From an uncultured Collinsella sp. (GTDB taxonomy: Bacteria > Actinomycetota > Coriobacteriia > Coriobacteriales > Coriobacteriaceae): a stretch of 22,735 bases of DNA. A program made the position numbers and the translations under genes. Below are positions 1 through 7,952 of the stretch, one piece after another. Within the stretch, counting starts at the first letter, position 1, and every line of letters begins with the position of its first letter. A model generated the notes under the pieces. It made no database searches, had not been told where the DNA came from, and saw nothing but the letters and a program-made list of their open reading frames with translations. The stretch covers positions 1 to 22,735 of the forward strand of contig CABQMF010000032.1 in NCBI GenBank assembly GCA_902465265.1, in the 5' to 3' direction.

Positions 1-1953
1 AACATCAAGATTTTCCGGAATAGAGAGGAACTCCCTTATGCTTTTTGCAATTTCCGGTCCAACTCCTTCGATCTGGGACATATCTACCTCGTCAGCTACA
101 ACGAGCGCATCAATTGAAAGGTAGCGCCGAGCTATAAGCTCGGCAACGCTCTTTCCCACCAAGCGAATTCCCAAAGCAAATAGAACCCTTGAGAGCGGCA
201 GCTGCCGAGATTTATTGAGCTCATCGACGATCTTTTCAGCCGTCTTAACACCCACCGGTATGGGCTCGCCCGCATTTTTAACGATTCGATCGGCTTTGTA
301 AAGCCTTGGAGTACCGTCCGCGTTGAGCATCGGCTTTCCATGCTTATCGAGCATGGGGTCGCCCTTGCGATGTCCTCCTTTTACCACGCGGCCCGTGTCC
401 AGGCCGGCGATGTCGTCGACCGTGAGCTGGTAGAAGTCCGCGACGTCGTGAATCAGGCCAGCAGCGATCATCTTGTCGACGATCTCGTCGCCCAGGCCGT
501 CGACGTCCATGCAGCCGCGGCTCACCCAGTGGAGCAGGCGCTCCTTGAGCTGTGCGGGGCAGTCGATGGACACGCAGCGGTAGGCAACCTCGCCGTCCTC
601 GTGGACCACGGGGCTGCCACACACGGGGCAGACCTCGGGCATGTGCCAGTCGACCGAATCGGCTGGGCGCTTGTCGAGCACCGGGCCCACGACCTCGGGG
701 ATTACGTCGCCTGCCTTATGCACGATGATGGTGTCGCCCTCGCGCACGTTTTTGCGGCGGATCTCGTCGATGTTGTGCAGCGTGGCACGCGCGATGGTGG
801 AGCCAGCGACCGTCACTGGGTCGAACTCGGCGACCGGTGTGAGCACACCGGTGCGGCCCACCTGGATGCGAATTTCGCGCAGGACGGTCTGCTTTTCCTC
901 GGGCGGAAACTTAAAGGCAATGGCCCAGCGCGGTGCGCGGGCGGTGAAGCCCAGGTCGAGCTGCTGCTGAAAACTGTCCACCTTTACGACCACGCCGTCG
1001 ATGTCATAGTCCAGGTCACCGCGATGCTCAAGCGCCTGAGCACAGAACTCGTGGACTTCGGCCGGCGTGGCGCAACGAGCCACGTTGGGGTTGACGCTAA
1101 AGCCGGCGCTGCGCAGCCAATCGAGAAACTCGCGCTGGCTGTGAACGTGCAGCGGGTCGGTATCGGCGATGGCGTAGATAAAGGTGGCGAGATCGCGGCG
1201 CGCCGTGACCTTGGGGTCCTTTTGGCGCAGGCTGCCGGCGGCGGCGTTGCGCGGGTTGGCGAAGGGGTCGCGACCCTCGGCATCGGCCTCGTCGTTCAGG
1301 CGCACAAAGCTGCCCTTGGGCATATAGACCTCGCCGCGCACCTCGATGGTGCGCCCGCGGTCGGCGCCCATGTGAGCGAGCGCCGGCTCGGACAGGTGCA
1401 TGGGCACGTCCTTGATGGTTCGCACGTTGAGCGACACGTCCTCGCCTGTGGTGCCGTCGCCGCGCGTGGCCGCGCGCACGAAGGTTCCGTTTTGGTAGGT
1501 AAGCGCCACGCCCAGACCGTCGATCTTAAGCTCGCAGGTATAGGTGACGCTGCCGGCACCGAGCGCATCCTCGGCGCGCTGGAGCCACGCGTCAAGTTCA
1601 TCCAGATCCATGGCATCGTCCATGGAATACATGCGTGCCATGTGCGTGACCGGCGTAAACTGCTCGCTCACGTAGCCGCCCACGCGCTGGGTATAGCTGT
1701 CGGGCGTCACCAGGTCGGGGTAGGTGGCCTCGATTTCCTGCAGCTCAACGAGCATTTTGTCAAAGGCGGCGTCCGTGATCTCGGGCGCATCGAGCATGTA
1801 GTAGCGATAGGCGTGGTAATCGAGCTCGTGGCGCAGCTCGGCCGCACGCGCTGCCGCTTGGGCACGGGCATCGGCCGGTGCAGCGGTTTCCGTGCTCGCG
1901 GGCGTTTCGGTATCGATGTCCACGCCGTCACCAAACAGGCTCGATTGCTCCAT
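1..1953 (-). CDS. ligA: NAD-dependent DNA ligase LigA (3' end outside window)
   Basis: This enzyme seals nicks in duplex DNA during replication and repair, using NAD+ to adenylate its lysine. The frame is open from an ATG at 1951-1953 to the window edge (651 codons seen), so the C-terminus, expected to hold the BRCT domain, is missing. An AAGGAG ribosome site lies 7 nt upstream. An Ala-rich N-terminal extension of about 35 residues precedes the Ia/adenylation domain. The nucleotidyl lysine motif KIDG is at residue 143, followed by the OB domain, a four-Cys zinc finger (CPVC ... CVSIDC), and helix-hairpin-helix repeats that run to the window edge (GVGPEIAKSI). Between the zinc finger and the helix-hairpin-helix region is an insert of about 45 residues (KGDPMLDKHGKPMLNADG is part of it) absent from the E. 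coli enzyme as I recall it. GC drops there from about 65% to about 50%. Confidence 0.95.
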   Translation of the reverse strand, partial: MEQSSLFGDGVDIDTETPASTETAAPADARAQAAARAAELRHELDYHAYRYYMLDAPEITDAAFDKMLVELQEIEATYPDLVTPDSYTQRVGGYVSEQFTPVTHMARMYSMDDAMDLDELDAWLQRAEDALGAGSVTYTCELKIDGLGVALTYQNGTFVRAATRGDGTTGEDVSLNVRTIKDVPMHLSEPALAHMGADRGRTIEVRGEVYMPKGSFVRLNDEADAEGRDPFANPRNAAAGSLRQKDPKVTARRDLATFIYAIADTDPLHVHSQREFLDWLRSAGFSVNPNVARCATPAEVHEFCAQALEHRGDLDYDIDGVVVKVDSFQQQLDLGFTARAPRWAIAFKFPPEEKQTVLREIRIQVGRTGVLTPVAEFDPVTVAGSTIARATLHNIDEIRRKNVREGDTIIVHKAGDVIPEVVGPVLDKRPADSVDWHMPEVCPVCGSPVVHEDGEVAYRCVSIDCPAQLKERLLHWVSRGCMDVDGLGDEIVDKMIAAGLIHDVADFYQLTVDDIAGLDTGRVVKGGHRKGDPMLDKHGKPMLNADGTPRLYKADRIVKNAGEPIPVGVKTAEKIVDELNKSRQLPLSRVLFALGIRLVGKSVAELIARRYLSIDALVVADEVDMSQIEGVGPEIAKSIREFLSIPENLDV

Positions 1954-2061
1954 AGCGGCACTCCTTCGCTCGATTTCAAACGGATACAAGAGTACCACCG
2001 GTCGCAACGGGGCCGAATAGCGGTCTCAAACCGCATCGAATCGGCAGCCGCTAGACCGGGG

Positions 2062-2077
2062 TTGATTGCACAATCAA
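2062..2077. promoter_or_regulatory. Palindrome upstream of ligA
   Basis: TTGATTGCACAATCAA is an inverted repeat with 7-bp arms and a 2-bp centre, about 110 bp upstream of the ligA start. Its size and position suit a dimeric repressor site, but no regulator can be named from the sequence. Confidence 0.3.
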
Positions 2078-2134
2078 ATCATGCCCTTGTCAGTTCTAAA
2101 TGACCCGTTTTCCTCCGTCCCTGGGGATTATCAC

Positions 2135-2176
2135 GAAAAGAGGGGGCTGTCCCGCATTAGTGGGACAGCCCCCCTC
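2135..2176 (-). terminator. Rho-independent terminator after the HtrA protease gene
   Basis: The arms AGGGGGCTGTCCC and GGGACAGCCCCC(C)T (2141-2153 and 2162-2175) form a stem of about 13 bp with an 8-nt loop. On the minus strand it is followed by CTTTTCG. It lies about 25 nt after the protease stop codon. Confidence 0.8.
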
Positions 2177-2198
2177 TGGCATCGGTATGTGCGGCTCG

Positions 2199-3653
2199 TT
2201 AGTAGCCCTGGCCGTAGCCCTGGCCCTGCTGGCCCAGCAGCTCCTCCAGATACTGGCGCAACTGCTCGTCAGTAATGCCGCCGTTGCCGGTGTCGGTCGC
2301 GCTGTCGTCCTGCTGCTGGCTCTGCAGCTCCTCGTCAGAGCCCAGCTCAACCGTGACCTTCTTCTCTTCCTTGCCGCGCATGAGCGTGATCTCGACCTTC
2401 TCGCCCACCTCGTGGCTGCGCAGAGCGATGATCAGGCCATCGGCGCTCGTAATCTCATCGTCGCCCAGCTTGGTAATGACATCGCCCTCTTGGATGCCGG
2501 CCTTGGCAGCGGGACCGTCCTCGACGACGCTTGCCACGTAGGCGCCGCTATCGGTGCTGAGCTTGTTGGTACGGGCATTGAGCGCATTGACGCTCGAAAG
2601 CGTGGCGCCCAGGTACGGATGAACCGGCGTCTTGCCATCGATGATCTGGTCGGCAATGTTCTTGGCATAGTTGACCGGAATGGCAAAGCCCACGCCCGAG
2701 CTGGAGCCCGAATAGCTCTCGATGAGCGAGTTGATACCCACGAGCTCGCCGTTGTCGTTGACGAGCGCGCCGCCGGAGTTGCCCGGGTTGATGGCAGCAT
2801 CGGTCTGGATCATGTTGGCGTAGATGGTGTTGCCGCTGGTAGAGCTCATGGCCGTGGAGCGATAGAGCGCCGACACGATGCCCGTGGAGACGGACTGCTC
2901 GTTGCCGAACGGCGAGCCGATCGCCATGACCCACTCGCCCACGTTGAGCTTGGAGGAGTCGCCGATCTCGATCGGGGTGAGCTTGGAGGCGTCAGCATCC
3001 TTGAGCTTGATGACGGCGAGGTCGCTCGAGGCATCGTTGCCCACGAACTCAGCCTCGTAGGTGGTGCCGTCGTCCATGGTCACCACGTACTGGTCGTAGC
3101 CGTCGACCACGTGGTTGTTGGTGAGGATGTGGCCCTCGGTATCGAGCACCACGCCCGAACCGACGCTGCCCGAGCTATCCGACTCATCGGCAGACTGCGA
3201 AAGCGAGCCATTCTGGCTACCGCTCGAAGTGGCGGTGATGGAAACGACGGAAGGCAGGGCCTTGGCAGAAACGGCCTCGGCCAGCGTGGTGTCCTCGGAG
3301 TCGATGGTGATCTTTTGCGTCGACGAGCCAGATGCGCCCGCCGTCACGGCGTTCCTGCCGCCGCCGATATCGAGCGTGCCACTCATAATGAGCGCGATGA
3401 CCAGCAGGGCGCCGCAGGCACAGCCGGCGAGTGCCGTAATAAAGATCGGCAGCTTTTTGGTCTTGGTCTTGACCACCGTGTGCTTGTTTACAACCTGCTG
3501 ACCGCCCAGCGGCTGGCCGGTCTGTGTATCGTAAGCCTGCACGTAGGGAATGTTACTGCCGGCAGGCGTCGACTCCACCTGCACACGCGGCTGCTGCTGG
3601 GTCTCGCCAGCGTTGCCCGCATCCTGAGGACGCTGGGAATCGTTCTCGCTCAT
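2199..3653 (-). CDS. HtrA/DegP-family membrane-anchored serine protease with PDZ domain
   Basis: Trypsin-like HtrA proteases degrade or refold damaged envelope proteins. The 484-residue product starts at the ATG at 3651-3653, chosen because GAAAGGA lies 8 nt upstream and the upstream in-frame extension has no ribosome site. Order: a hydrophilic Q/S-rich cytoplasmic N-terminus; one membrane segment (PIFITALAGCACGALLVIAL); a Ser/Asp-rich linker; the protease domain with triad His181 (TNNHVV), Asp211 (SSDLAVIKL) and Ser293 (NPGNSGGAL); one PDZ domain (AKAGIQEGDVI); and a Q/G/Y-rich tail ending GQGYGQGY. The single N-terminal anchor and single PDZ fit the DegS/HtrA-like layout of Gram-positives. 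The substrate is unknown. It lies downstream of the glnA-like/regulator pair, from which two hairpins separate it. Confidence 0.93.
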   Translation of the reverse strand: MSENDSQRPQDAGNAGETQQQPRVQVESTPAGSNIPYVQAYDTQTGQPLGGQQVVNKHTVVKTKTKKLPIFITALAGCACGALLVIALIMSGTLDIGGGRNAVTAGASGSSTQKITIDSEDTTLAEAVSAKALPSVVSITATSSGSQNGSLSQSADESDSSGSVGSGVVLDTEGHILTNNHVVDGYDQYVVTMDDGTTYEAEFVGNDASSDLAVIKLKDADASKLTPIEIGDSSKLNVGEWVMAIGSPFGNEQSVSTGIVSALYRSTAMSSTSGNTIYANMIQTDAAINPGNSGGALVNDNGELVGINSLIESYSGSSSGVGFAIPVNYAKNIADQIIDGKTPVHPYLGATLSSVNALNARTNKLSTDSGAYVASVVEDGPAAKAGIQEGDVITKLGDDEITSADGLIIALRSHEVGEKVEITLMRGKEEKKVTVELGSDEELQSQQQDDSATDTGNGGITDEQLRQYLEELLGQQGQGYGQGY

Positions 3654-3682
3654 GGCTGCGATCCTTTCGTCTAATAACCAAA

Positions 3683-3706
3683 GGCCCGCCAAACATGTGG
3701 CGGGCC
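3683..3706 (-). terminator. Hairpin just upstream of the protease ribosome site
   Basis: GGCCCGCC (3683-3690) and GGCGGGCC (3699-3706) form a perfect 8-bp GC-rich stem with an 8-nt loop. On the minus strand it is followed by TTTGGTTATT. It lies only 30 nt before the protease start, so it is either the second of two tandem terminators for the upstream operon or a leader hairpin/attenuator of the protease mRNA. Confidence 0.55.
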
Positions 3707-3820
3707 ATCATTGTTCACGTTGAGTTGTACCCCAATATGCGGGCGTACGTGTATGAGAACGCAATCTTTTAGGAAGGCTTAAGTTCTGCTGCAAACTCGA
3801 AAGGGATCCACGCATGCGGC

Positions 3821-3855
3821 AAAACCACCACAACGATGCCTGCCCCTTTGTGGTG
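3821..3855 (-). terminator. Terminator after the GlnR-like gene
   Basis: CACCACAA (3826-3833) pairs with TTGTGGTG (3848-3855), 8 bp with a 14-nt loop. The minus strand continues GTTTTG. It begins 6 nt past the regulator stop codon. Confidence 0.6.
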
Positions 3856-3860
3856 AAAAG

Positions 3861-4523
3861 CTAGTCCTTAAACAGATAGCCCACGCCGCGGACGGTGGTG
3901 ATGTGTGCCGCGATCTGCGGGCCCACCTTGGAGCGGATGCGTCGGATGTGCACGTCGACGGTGCGCGTGCCGCCGCAGTACTCAAAGCCCCACACGCGGT
4001 GCAGCAGCACCTCGCGGCTGTAGGCACGGTTGGGATGCGTCGCCAAAAAGCTCAGCAGCGAGTACTCCATCAGCGTCAGGTCGATGGGCTCGTTATCGAG
4101 TGTCACCTGGTAGGTAGCCAGGTTAATCTCGAGGTTATCGATGTTGAGCACATCGTCGGCGGCGACGGTCTCCTCCTCGCCCATCAGGCGCTGCGCGCGA
4201 GCCTTGAGCTCGCTGGGCGTCGCCGTGGGGCATACAAAGTCGGCATGCGCGTGATTCGGCAGGCGCAGGGTGCCGAGCGCCTCGTCGTCGACGATCACCA
4301 ACATGGGGACGCCGCCGCGATCGTCAAGCCACTTGGCAATCTGATCGATGCGGTCGCTGCGGATGCCGTCGGAATCGAGAATCAGCAGGTCAAAGTCGTG
4401 CGCCGCAGTCGGCGAATCGGGGGTAGCCAGGCTCACCTCGACACCCAGGGTGGTCGTCAAGCTGCGGGCAAACTCGTGGAAGCGCGTCGTGCGCGCCATG
4501 AACAGGGCACTCTTTTCGGACAT
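3861..4523 (-). CDS. OmpR-family transcriptional regulator with degenerate receiver (GlnR-like)
   Basis: A 220-residue protein with an N-terminal receiver-like domain (about 1-115) and a C-terminal winged helix (about 125-220; YSREVLLHRVWG, RTVDVHIRRIRSKVG, TVRGVGYLF). The start at 4521-4523 follows GGAGG by 6 nt. In the receiver, Asp50 (LLILDSD) matches the phospho-acceptor, but the acidic pair expected near residue 10 is missing and the conserved Lys before the last helix is replaced (FVCPTAT). Ordinary aspartate phosphorylation is therefore doubtful. This resembles actinobacterial GlnR, the nitrogen regulator, whose receiver is also atypical. It lies 50 nt after the glutamine-synthetase-like gene with no terminator between, so the two are probably co-transcribed. 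No histidine kinase is adjacent. The family call is secure; the nitrogen role is inferred from context. Confidence 0.85.
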   Translation of the reverse strand: MSEKSALFMARTTRFHEFARSLTTTLGVEVSLATPDSPTAAHDFDLLILDSDGIRSDRIDQIAKWLDDRGGVPMLVIVDDEALGTLRLPNHAHADFVCPTATPSELKARAQRLMGEEETVAADDVLNIDNLEINLATYQVTLDNEPIDLTLMEYSLLSFLATHPNRAYSREVLLHRVWGFEYCGGTRTVDVHIRRIRSKVGPQIAAHITTVRGVGYLFKD

Positions 4524-4573
4524 ATCGGCCTCCAAAGAAATGAGCTCAATCGTACTGGAACAAGCCAGCGCGA

Positions 4574-5911
4574 TTAGGAGTTCGCCAGGTAGTGCTTGAT
4601 CTCCCACTCGGTGATCGTAGACTCAAACTTATGCCACTCGTCGCGCTTCTTTTTGAGAAAGAAGCTGTGGATGTGCTCGCCGAGGGCATCCTTCATAAAC
4701 TGCGAGTCCTCAAACACGTCGAGCGCCTCTTTGAGCGAACGCGGCAGCGGCGTGTAGCCGGCCTCGACCATCTGACGGTCGGTAAGCTTGAGCGTCTCGG
4801 CCGTTGCCTCGGGCGGGAGCTCCAGCTTGCGCTCGATGCCGTCCAGACCAGCCGCCAGCGTGACGGCGTTGACCAGGTACGGGTTGGCCATGGGATCGGG
4901 ACTGCGCAGCTCGATGCGCGTGGACAGCTGCTTGCCGGGCTTGTAGACCGGAATACGGACCATGCTCGCGCGGTTGCGCAAGCCCCACGTGGCGTACTGC
5001 GGCACGGAGTCGCCACCCGTGGTGATGCGCTTGTACGAGTTGACCGTGGGGTTGGTGATGGCGCTGATCTCGCGCGCGTGCGCCAAGATGCCGGCCATGT
5101 AGTGCTTGGCGATATCGGAAAGGTGGTACCTCTCGTCGTCCTCGCCCCAAAAGACGTTGTTGCCGTCGTGGTCGAATAGCGACTGGCACAGGAACATAGC
5201 GCTGCCGTCCTCGCCTGCCAACGGCTTGGGCATAAAGGATGCGTGGCAGCCGCTCTCGTAGGCCTGCTGCTTAATGATGAGTTTGGCCGTGGTGATGGCG
5301 TCGGACATGCTCAGGGCCTCGGCGTGGCGCAGGCTCATGCCGTGCTGCGAGCGGCCGGCGGCGTGGAAGGTGTACTCCACGGGCACGGACATCTTCTCGA
5401 GCGTGAGAACCGTGTTGCGACGCAGGTCGCGAGCGGCATCGCTCACCGAAAGATCGAAGTAGCCCACGTTGTCGAGCGGCTCGGGGGTGTGCTCGTCGGG
5501 GAAGTAATAGTACTCCAGCTCGGCGCCCACGTTGAGCAGATAGCCAGCCTTCTCGGCGTTGCGGAACATGCGGCGCAGGGCATCGCGCGGGTCGCCGGCA
5601 AACGGCTTGCGATCGGGAGTACACACGTCGCAGAACACGCGGGCGACGCCGTTGTGGCTCGGGCGCCACGGCAAAATCTGGAAGGTCGAAGCATCGGGGA
5701 ACGCCAGCATGTCGGCTTCCTCGGGCGTGGCAAAGCCCTCGATGGCGGAGCCGTCAAAGCCGATACCCTCCTCAAAAGCGACCTCGAGGTCCTCGGGGCT
5801 AATGGCAAAGTTCTTGAGGCGGCCGAGAATGTCGACAAACCACAGACGCACAAAGCGGATATCACGCTGCTCTACGGAGCGGAGTACGTAATCAATGTTC
5901 TGCTGGTTCAT
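4574..5911 (-). CDS. glnA: Glutamine synthetase type I homologue with altered active site
   Basis: The 445 residues align almost without gaps to Bacillus-type GlnA (444 residues), which makes glutamine from glutamate, ammonia and ATP. Conserved blocks are DILGRLKN, GFDGSAIEGF, GAELEYYYF, ASFMPKP, NPTVNSYKR, NRASMVRIP and STRIELRSPDP. The active site is unusual: where canonical enzymes read HHEVAPGQHE this one reads FHAAGRSQHG (182-191), so two metal-binding Glu become Ala184 and Gly191. The next metal ligand, His in GSGMH, is Phe240. The Glu flap (PGYEAP) is replaced by GGDSVP. Glu131, Glu133, Glu334 and the substrate arginines remain. The B. subtilis feedback residue Arg62 is Thr62. The start has AAGGGGAG upstream. 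The gene may be a sensor/pseudoenzyme, or use another amine or acid substrate; the symbol denotes homology only. Confidence 0.85.
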   Translation of the reverse strand: MNQQNIDYVLRSVEQRDIRFVRLWFVDILGRLKNFAISPEDLEVAFEEGIGFDGSAIEGFATPEEADMLAFPDASTFQILPWRPSHNGVARVFCDVCTPDRKPFAGDPRDALRRMFRNAEKAGYLLNVGAELEYYYFPDEHTPEPLDNVGYFDLSVSDAARDLRRNTVLTLEKMSVPVEYTFHAAGRSQHGMSLRHAEALSMSDAITTAKLIIKQQAYESGCHASFMPKPLAGEDGSAMFLCQSLFDHDGNNVFWGEDDERYHLSDIAKHYMAGILAHAREISAITNPTVNSYKRITTGGDSVPQYATWGLRNRASMVRIPVYKPGKQLSTRIELRSPDPMANPYLVNAVTLAAGLDGIERKLELPPEATAETLKLTDRQMVEAGYTPLPRSLKEALDVFEDSQFMKDALGEHIHSFFLKKKRDEWHKFESTITEWEIKHYLANS

Positions 5912-5946
5912 GTCGCTCCCCTTTCTTTCGGGCGGGTTTCGACTGG

Positions 5947-5975
5947 TCTATATCGCAGATACTATCGCAGAAAAA
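5947..5975 (-). promoter_or_regulatory. Putative promoter of the glnA-like gene
   Basis: On the minus strand, TTTTTC (5970-5975) and TATAGA (5947-5952) are 17 bp apart, about 35 bp before the start codon. The -35 is weak, as expected for an activated promoter. Confidence 0.35.
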
Positions 5976-5976
5976 T

Positions 5977-5992
5977 GTTTCCGCAGGGTTAA
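5977..5992 (-). promoter_or_regulatory. Candidate GlnR-type box
   Basis: The minus strand reads TTAAC, 6 nt, GAAAC. This matches the actinobacterial GlnR a/b half-site pattern (GTnAC-n6-GAAAC) with one difference. It abuts the putative -35 of the glnA-like gene. Only one half-site pair is seen, not the usual two. Confidence 0.35.
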
Positions 5993-6045
5993 AGCGTATC
6001 AAGCGCTCAAAAAACGTGCGCGAACAGGCCGTTGCGAACGAGCGG

Positions 6046-7068
6046 CTAGCGCGAAGTCGAAGCGCGGTGTTCGATGTGGCCGGGGATCTCGATACGCTTG
6101 GGGGCGAGCTTTGCGGCCTCGCCCACCGTAGTGGTAGCAACGTCGATGCGCTCGGACAGGCGCTCGACTACGCGCTCGGCAATGGTAAGGGTGTCTTGCG
6201 CGGCCGTGGTGACGCCGCCAAAGAGCACATGGTTCCAGGGGTAATCGTCAAACGTCGCGATTTTGAGGCCAGCCGGCAACGAGGGCCCCAGCTGTGCTAG
6301 CGCCTCGGTCAGACGCAGGAAGACCAGGCCGTTGACAGCGATAAGGCCGAGCTTTTTGCCTGCATAGCCACGGATGGTCTCGTCCAAGCGACCGACGCCC
6401 GTGGCGCCACCGTCGGCAAGAGTGACGACCTCGCCCGCAAGGCCGCGGCGCGAGAGCTCGTCGGCAAACGCCTCGGCGCGCTCGCGACGCACGGAACTGT
6501 CATCGCTTGCCTCGGTGAGCAGGCACAGGCGCTCGCTGCCCGCAGCGGCGAGCTCGTCTACCAAGCCAGCGACCAGCTCACGATTGTTAGATGTCACCAG
6601 ATCGACACCGCCGTCGGCAACATCGCGGTCGAGCAGCACAACGGGCAGACGTCCCGCTGCCGCGGCGATCGCCTCGTCATTGCCTCCGCAGGTGTTGACG
6701 ACCAGGCCGTCCACGCCGGCATCGATAAGTCTGGTGAGCGACTCTGCTTCCTTTGCGGGATCGTTGCCGCTAATGGCCGTCATAAGCGAGCAGCCGCGCG
6801 CGGCGGCACTGGCGGAAAGTCCTTCGAGCATGGCGCTGGAGAACGGGTTGGCGATGTCGGCCAGGATCACGCCGATGAGGTTGGTACGCGAGCTGCGCAG
6901 ATTGCGCGCGGCGGCACGCGGGCGATAGCCGGTGCGCTCGATGACCTCGGCAATGCGAGCACGGGTTTCCTCGGTCATTTGCCCGGGGCGGTTGTTGAGA
7001 TAGCGCGAGACCGTGGCCGGACTCACGCCCGCCTCGGCGGCAATGTCCTTGATTCTCATCTGCGCCAT
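6046..7068 (-). CDS. LacI-family transcriptional regulator
   Basis: A repressor-type protein of about 340 residues. The N-terminal helix-turn-helix is clear (MRIKDIAAEAGVSPATVSRY, followed by LNNRPGQMTEETRARI), with the hinge helix (YRPRAAARNLRSSRT). A periplasmic-binding-protein-like effector domain then starts at LIGVILADIANPFSS and runs to the C-terminus (FDDYPWNHVLFGGVTTAAQD is near the end). The start at 7066-7068 is preferred because GGGGTG precedes it and longer in-frame starts lack ribosome sites; ATG at 7057-7059 is possible. Such proteins usually sense a sugar or sugar acid. No sugar transport or catabolic operon is beside it, so the target is unknown. The next genes downstream and upstream (glnA-like, GntR) look like separate units. 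Confidence 0.88.
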   Translation of the reverse strand: MAQMRIKDIAAEAGVSPATVSRYLNNRPGQMTEETRARIAEVIERTGYRPRAAARNLRSSRTNLIGVILADIANPFSSAMLEGLSASAAARGCSLMTAISGNDPAKEAESLTRLIDAGVDGLVVNTCGGNDEAIAAAAGRLPVVLLDRDVADGGVDLVTSNNRELVAGLVDELAAAGSERLCLLTEASDDSSVRRERAEAFADELSRRGLAGEVVTLADGGATGVGRLDETIRGYAGKKLGLIAVNGLVFLRLTEALAQLGPSLPAGLKIATFDDYPWNHVLFGGVTTAAQDTLTIAERVVERLSERIDVATTTVGEAAKLAPKRIEIPGHIEHRASTSR

Positions 7069-7191
7069 AGCGCACCCCGTTTCCCCATTGTCGGCAGTCT
7101 GAGCCATTTTAGGCATTTTTAATAATCTCGGTTGCAAAACGCTGTAGGTGAGCAGCATCGTTTTTGCGTCTCGAGCAGATGCGATAATGGG

Positions 7192-7884
7192 CTAGATAGC
7201 CGAGTCTTTAGACAGCTCAAAATAGTCGGGATGCAAGGCGATAACCGGACCTTGCTCTTCGGGCATCAGGTGCAAGTGCGTCTCTGCCAGATAGCTCGCC
7301 GCGTCGGTATCGCCCCTCTTAATGGCCTCGAGAATCCGGCGATGCTGCCGGCGAATCGGCTCCCAATCCAAATCCTGCGACACCATACGCAACCAGTTGT
7401 ATCGCTCAAAATGCGTGTTGACGCTCTTCATCCAATCCCACAGCATGTGACGGCCAGCAATCTCAAAACACGTCTCATGGAACAGGTTGTCCAGGTCAAA
7501 AAAACGACGCGTTTCGCTATGGTCGAGCGACTCGGACTCGGCAAGAATCTGCTCAAGCCGATGCTTTTGCTCGGGCGTGGCGGCCGAACAGCATTTAATA
7601 AGCACGCTTCTCTCGAGTTTCTCGCGCAAGAAACAGGCGTTCTCGGCGCGCTCCATGCTGATTTTTGAGACATAGGTGCCGCTTTTGGGACGCGTTTCCA
7701 CCAGCTCCTGCTCGCGCAGGCGCACAAAGGACTCGCGAATGGGCGTGCGCCCGATTCCCGTCTCCTTTTCCAGACCAATCGCCGAAAGGCGCGTGCCGGG
7801 CCTGAGCTCGGCATAGATGATCTTGGAGCGCAATGCGTTGTATGCCTGATCTTGCAGGCTCTGATAATGCTGATGTTGTTCCAT
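7192..7884 (-). CDS. GntR-family regulator, FadR/FCD subfamily
   Basis: A 230-residue regulator. The N-terminal winged helix spans about residues 10-75 (LRPGTRLSAIGLEKETGIGR, TPIRESFVRL, SGTYVS). The all-helical FCD domain spans about 80-215 and carries the metal-binding pattern Asp132-x3-His136 (DLDNLFHE), His181 (RRQHRRIL) and His203 (ETHLHLM). Family members bind small carboxylic acids through this metal and repress catabolic genes. The start at 7882-7884 has GAGGG 5 nt upstream. The gene lies downstream of the flavin/Fe-S reductase on the same strand, with a hairpin between them, so control of that reductase is plausible but unproven. Confidence 0.9.
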   Translation of the reverse strand: MEQHQHYQSLQDQAYNALRSKIIYAELRPGTRLSAIGLEKETGIGRTPIRESFVRLREQELVETRPKSGTYVSKISMERAENACFLREKLERSVLIKCCSAATPEQKHRLEQILAESESLDHSETRRFFDLDNLFHETCFEIAGRHMLWDWMKSVNTHFERYNWLRMVSQDLDWEPIRRQHRRILEAIKRGDTDAASYLAETHLHLMPEEQGPVIALHPDYFELSKDSAI

Positions 7885-7952
7885 AAAGCCCTCGGATGAA
7901 GCTCACGGTTTGTCGAATATCACCACGTAATACTATCGCATCCCACATTCCC

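Noticed and set aside
340..2103. A 587-codon plus-strand open frame opposite ligA
   Set aside because: It is antisense to a frame with full LigA motifs, has no ribosome site and gives low-complexity protein typical of GC-rich shadow frames.
7130..7180. Hairpin with T-runs between lacI and gntR as a gntR terminator
   Set aside because: GCAAAACG...CGTTTTTGC pairs only with bulges and a long loop, so it is too weak to call as a feature.
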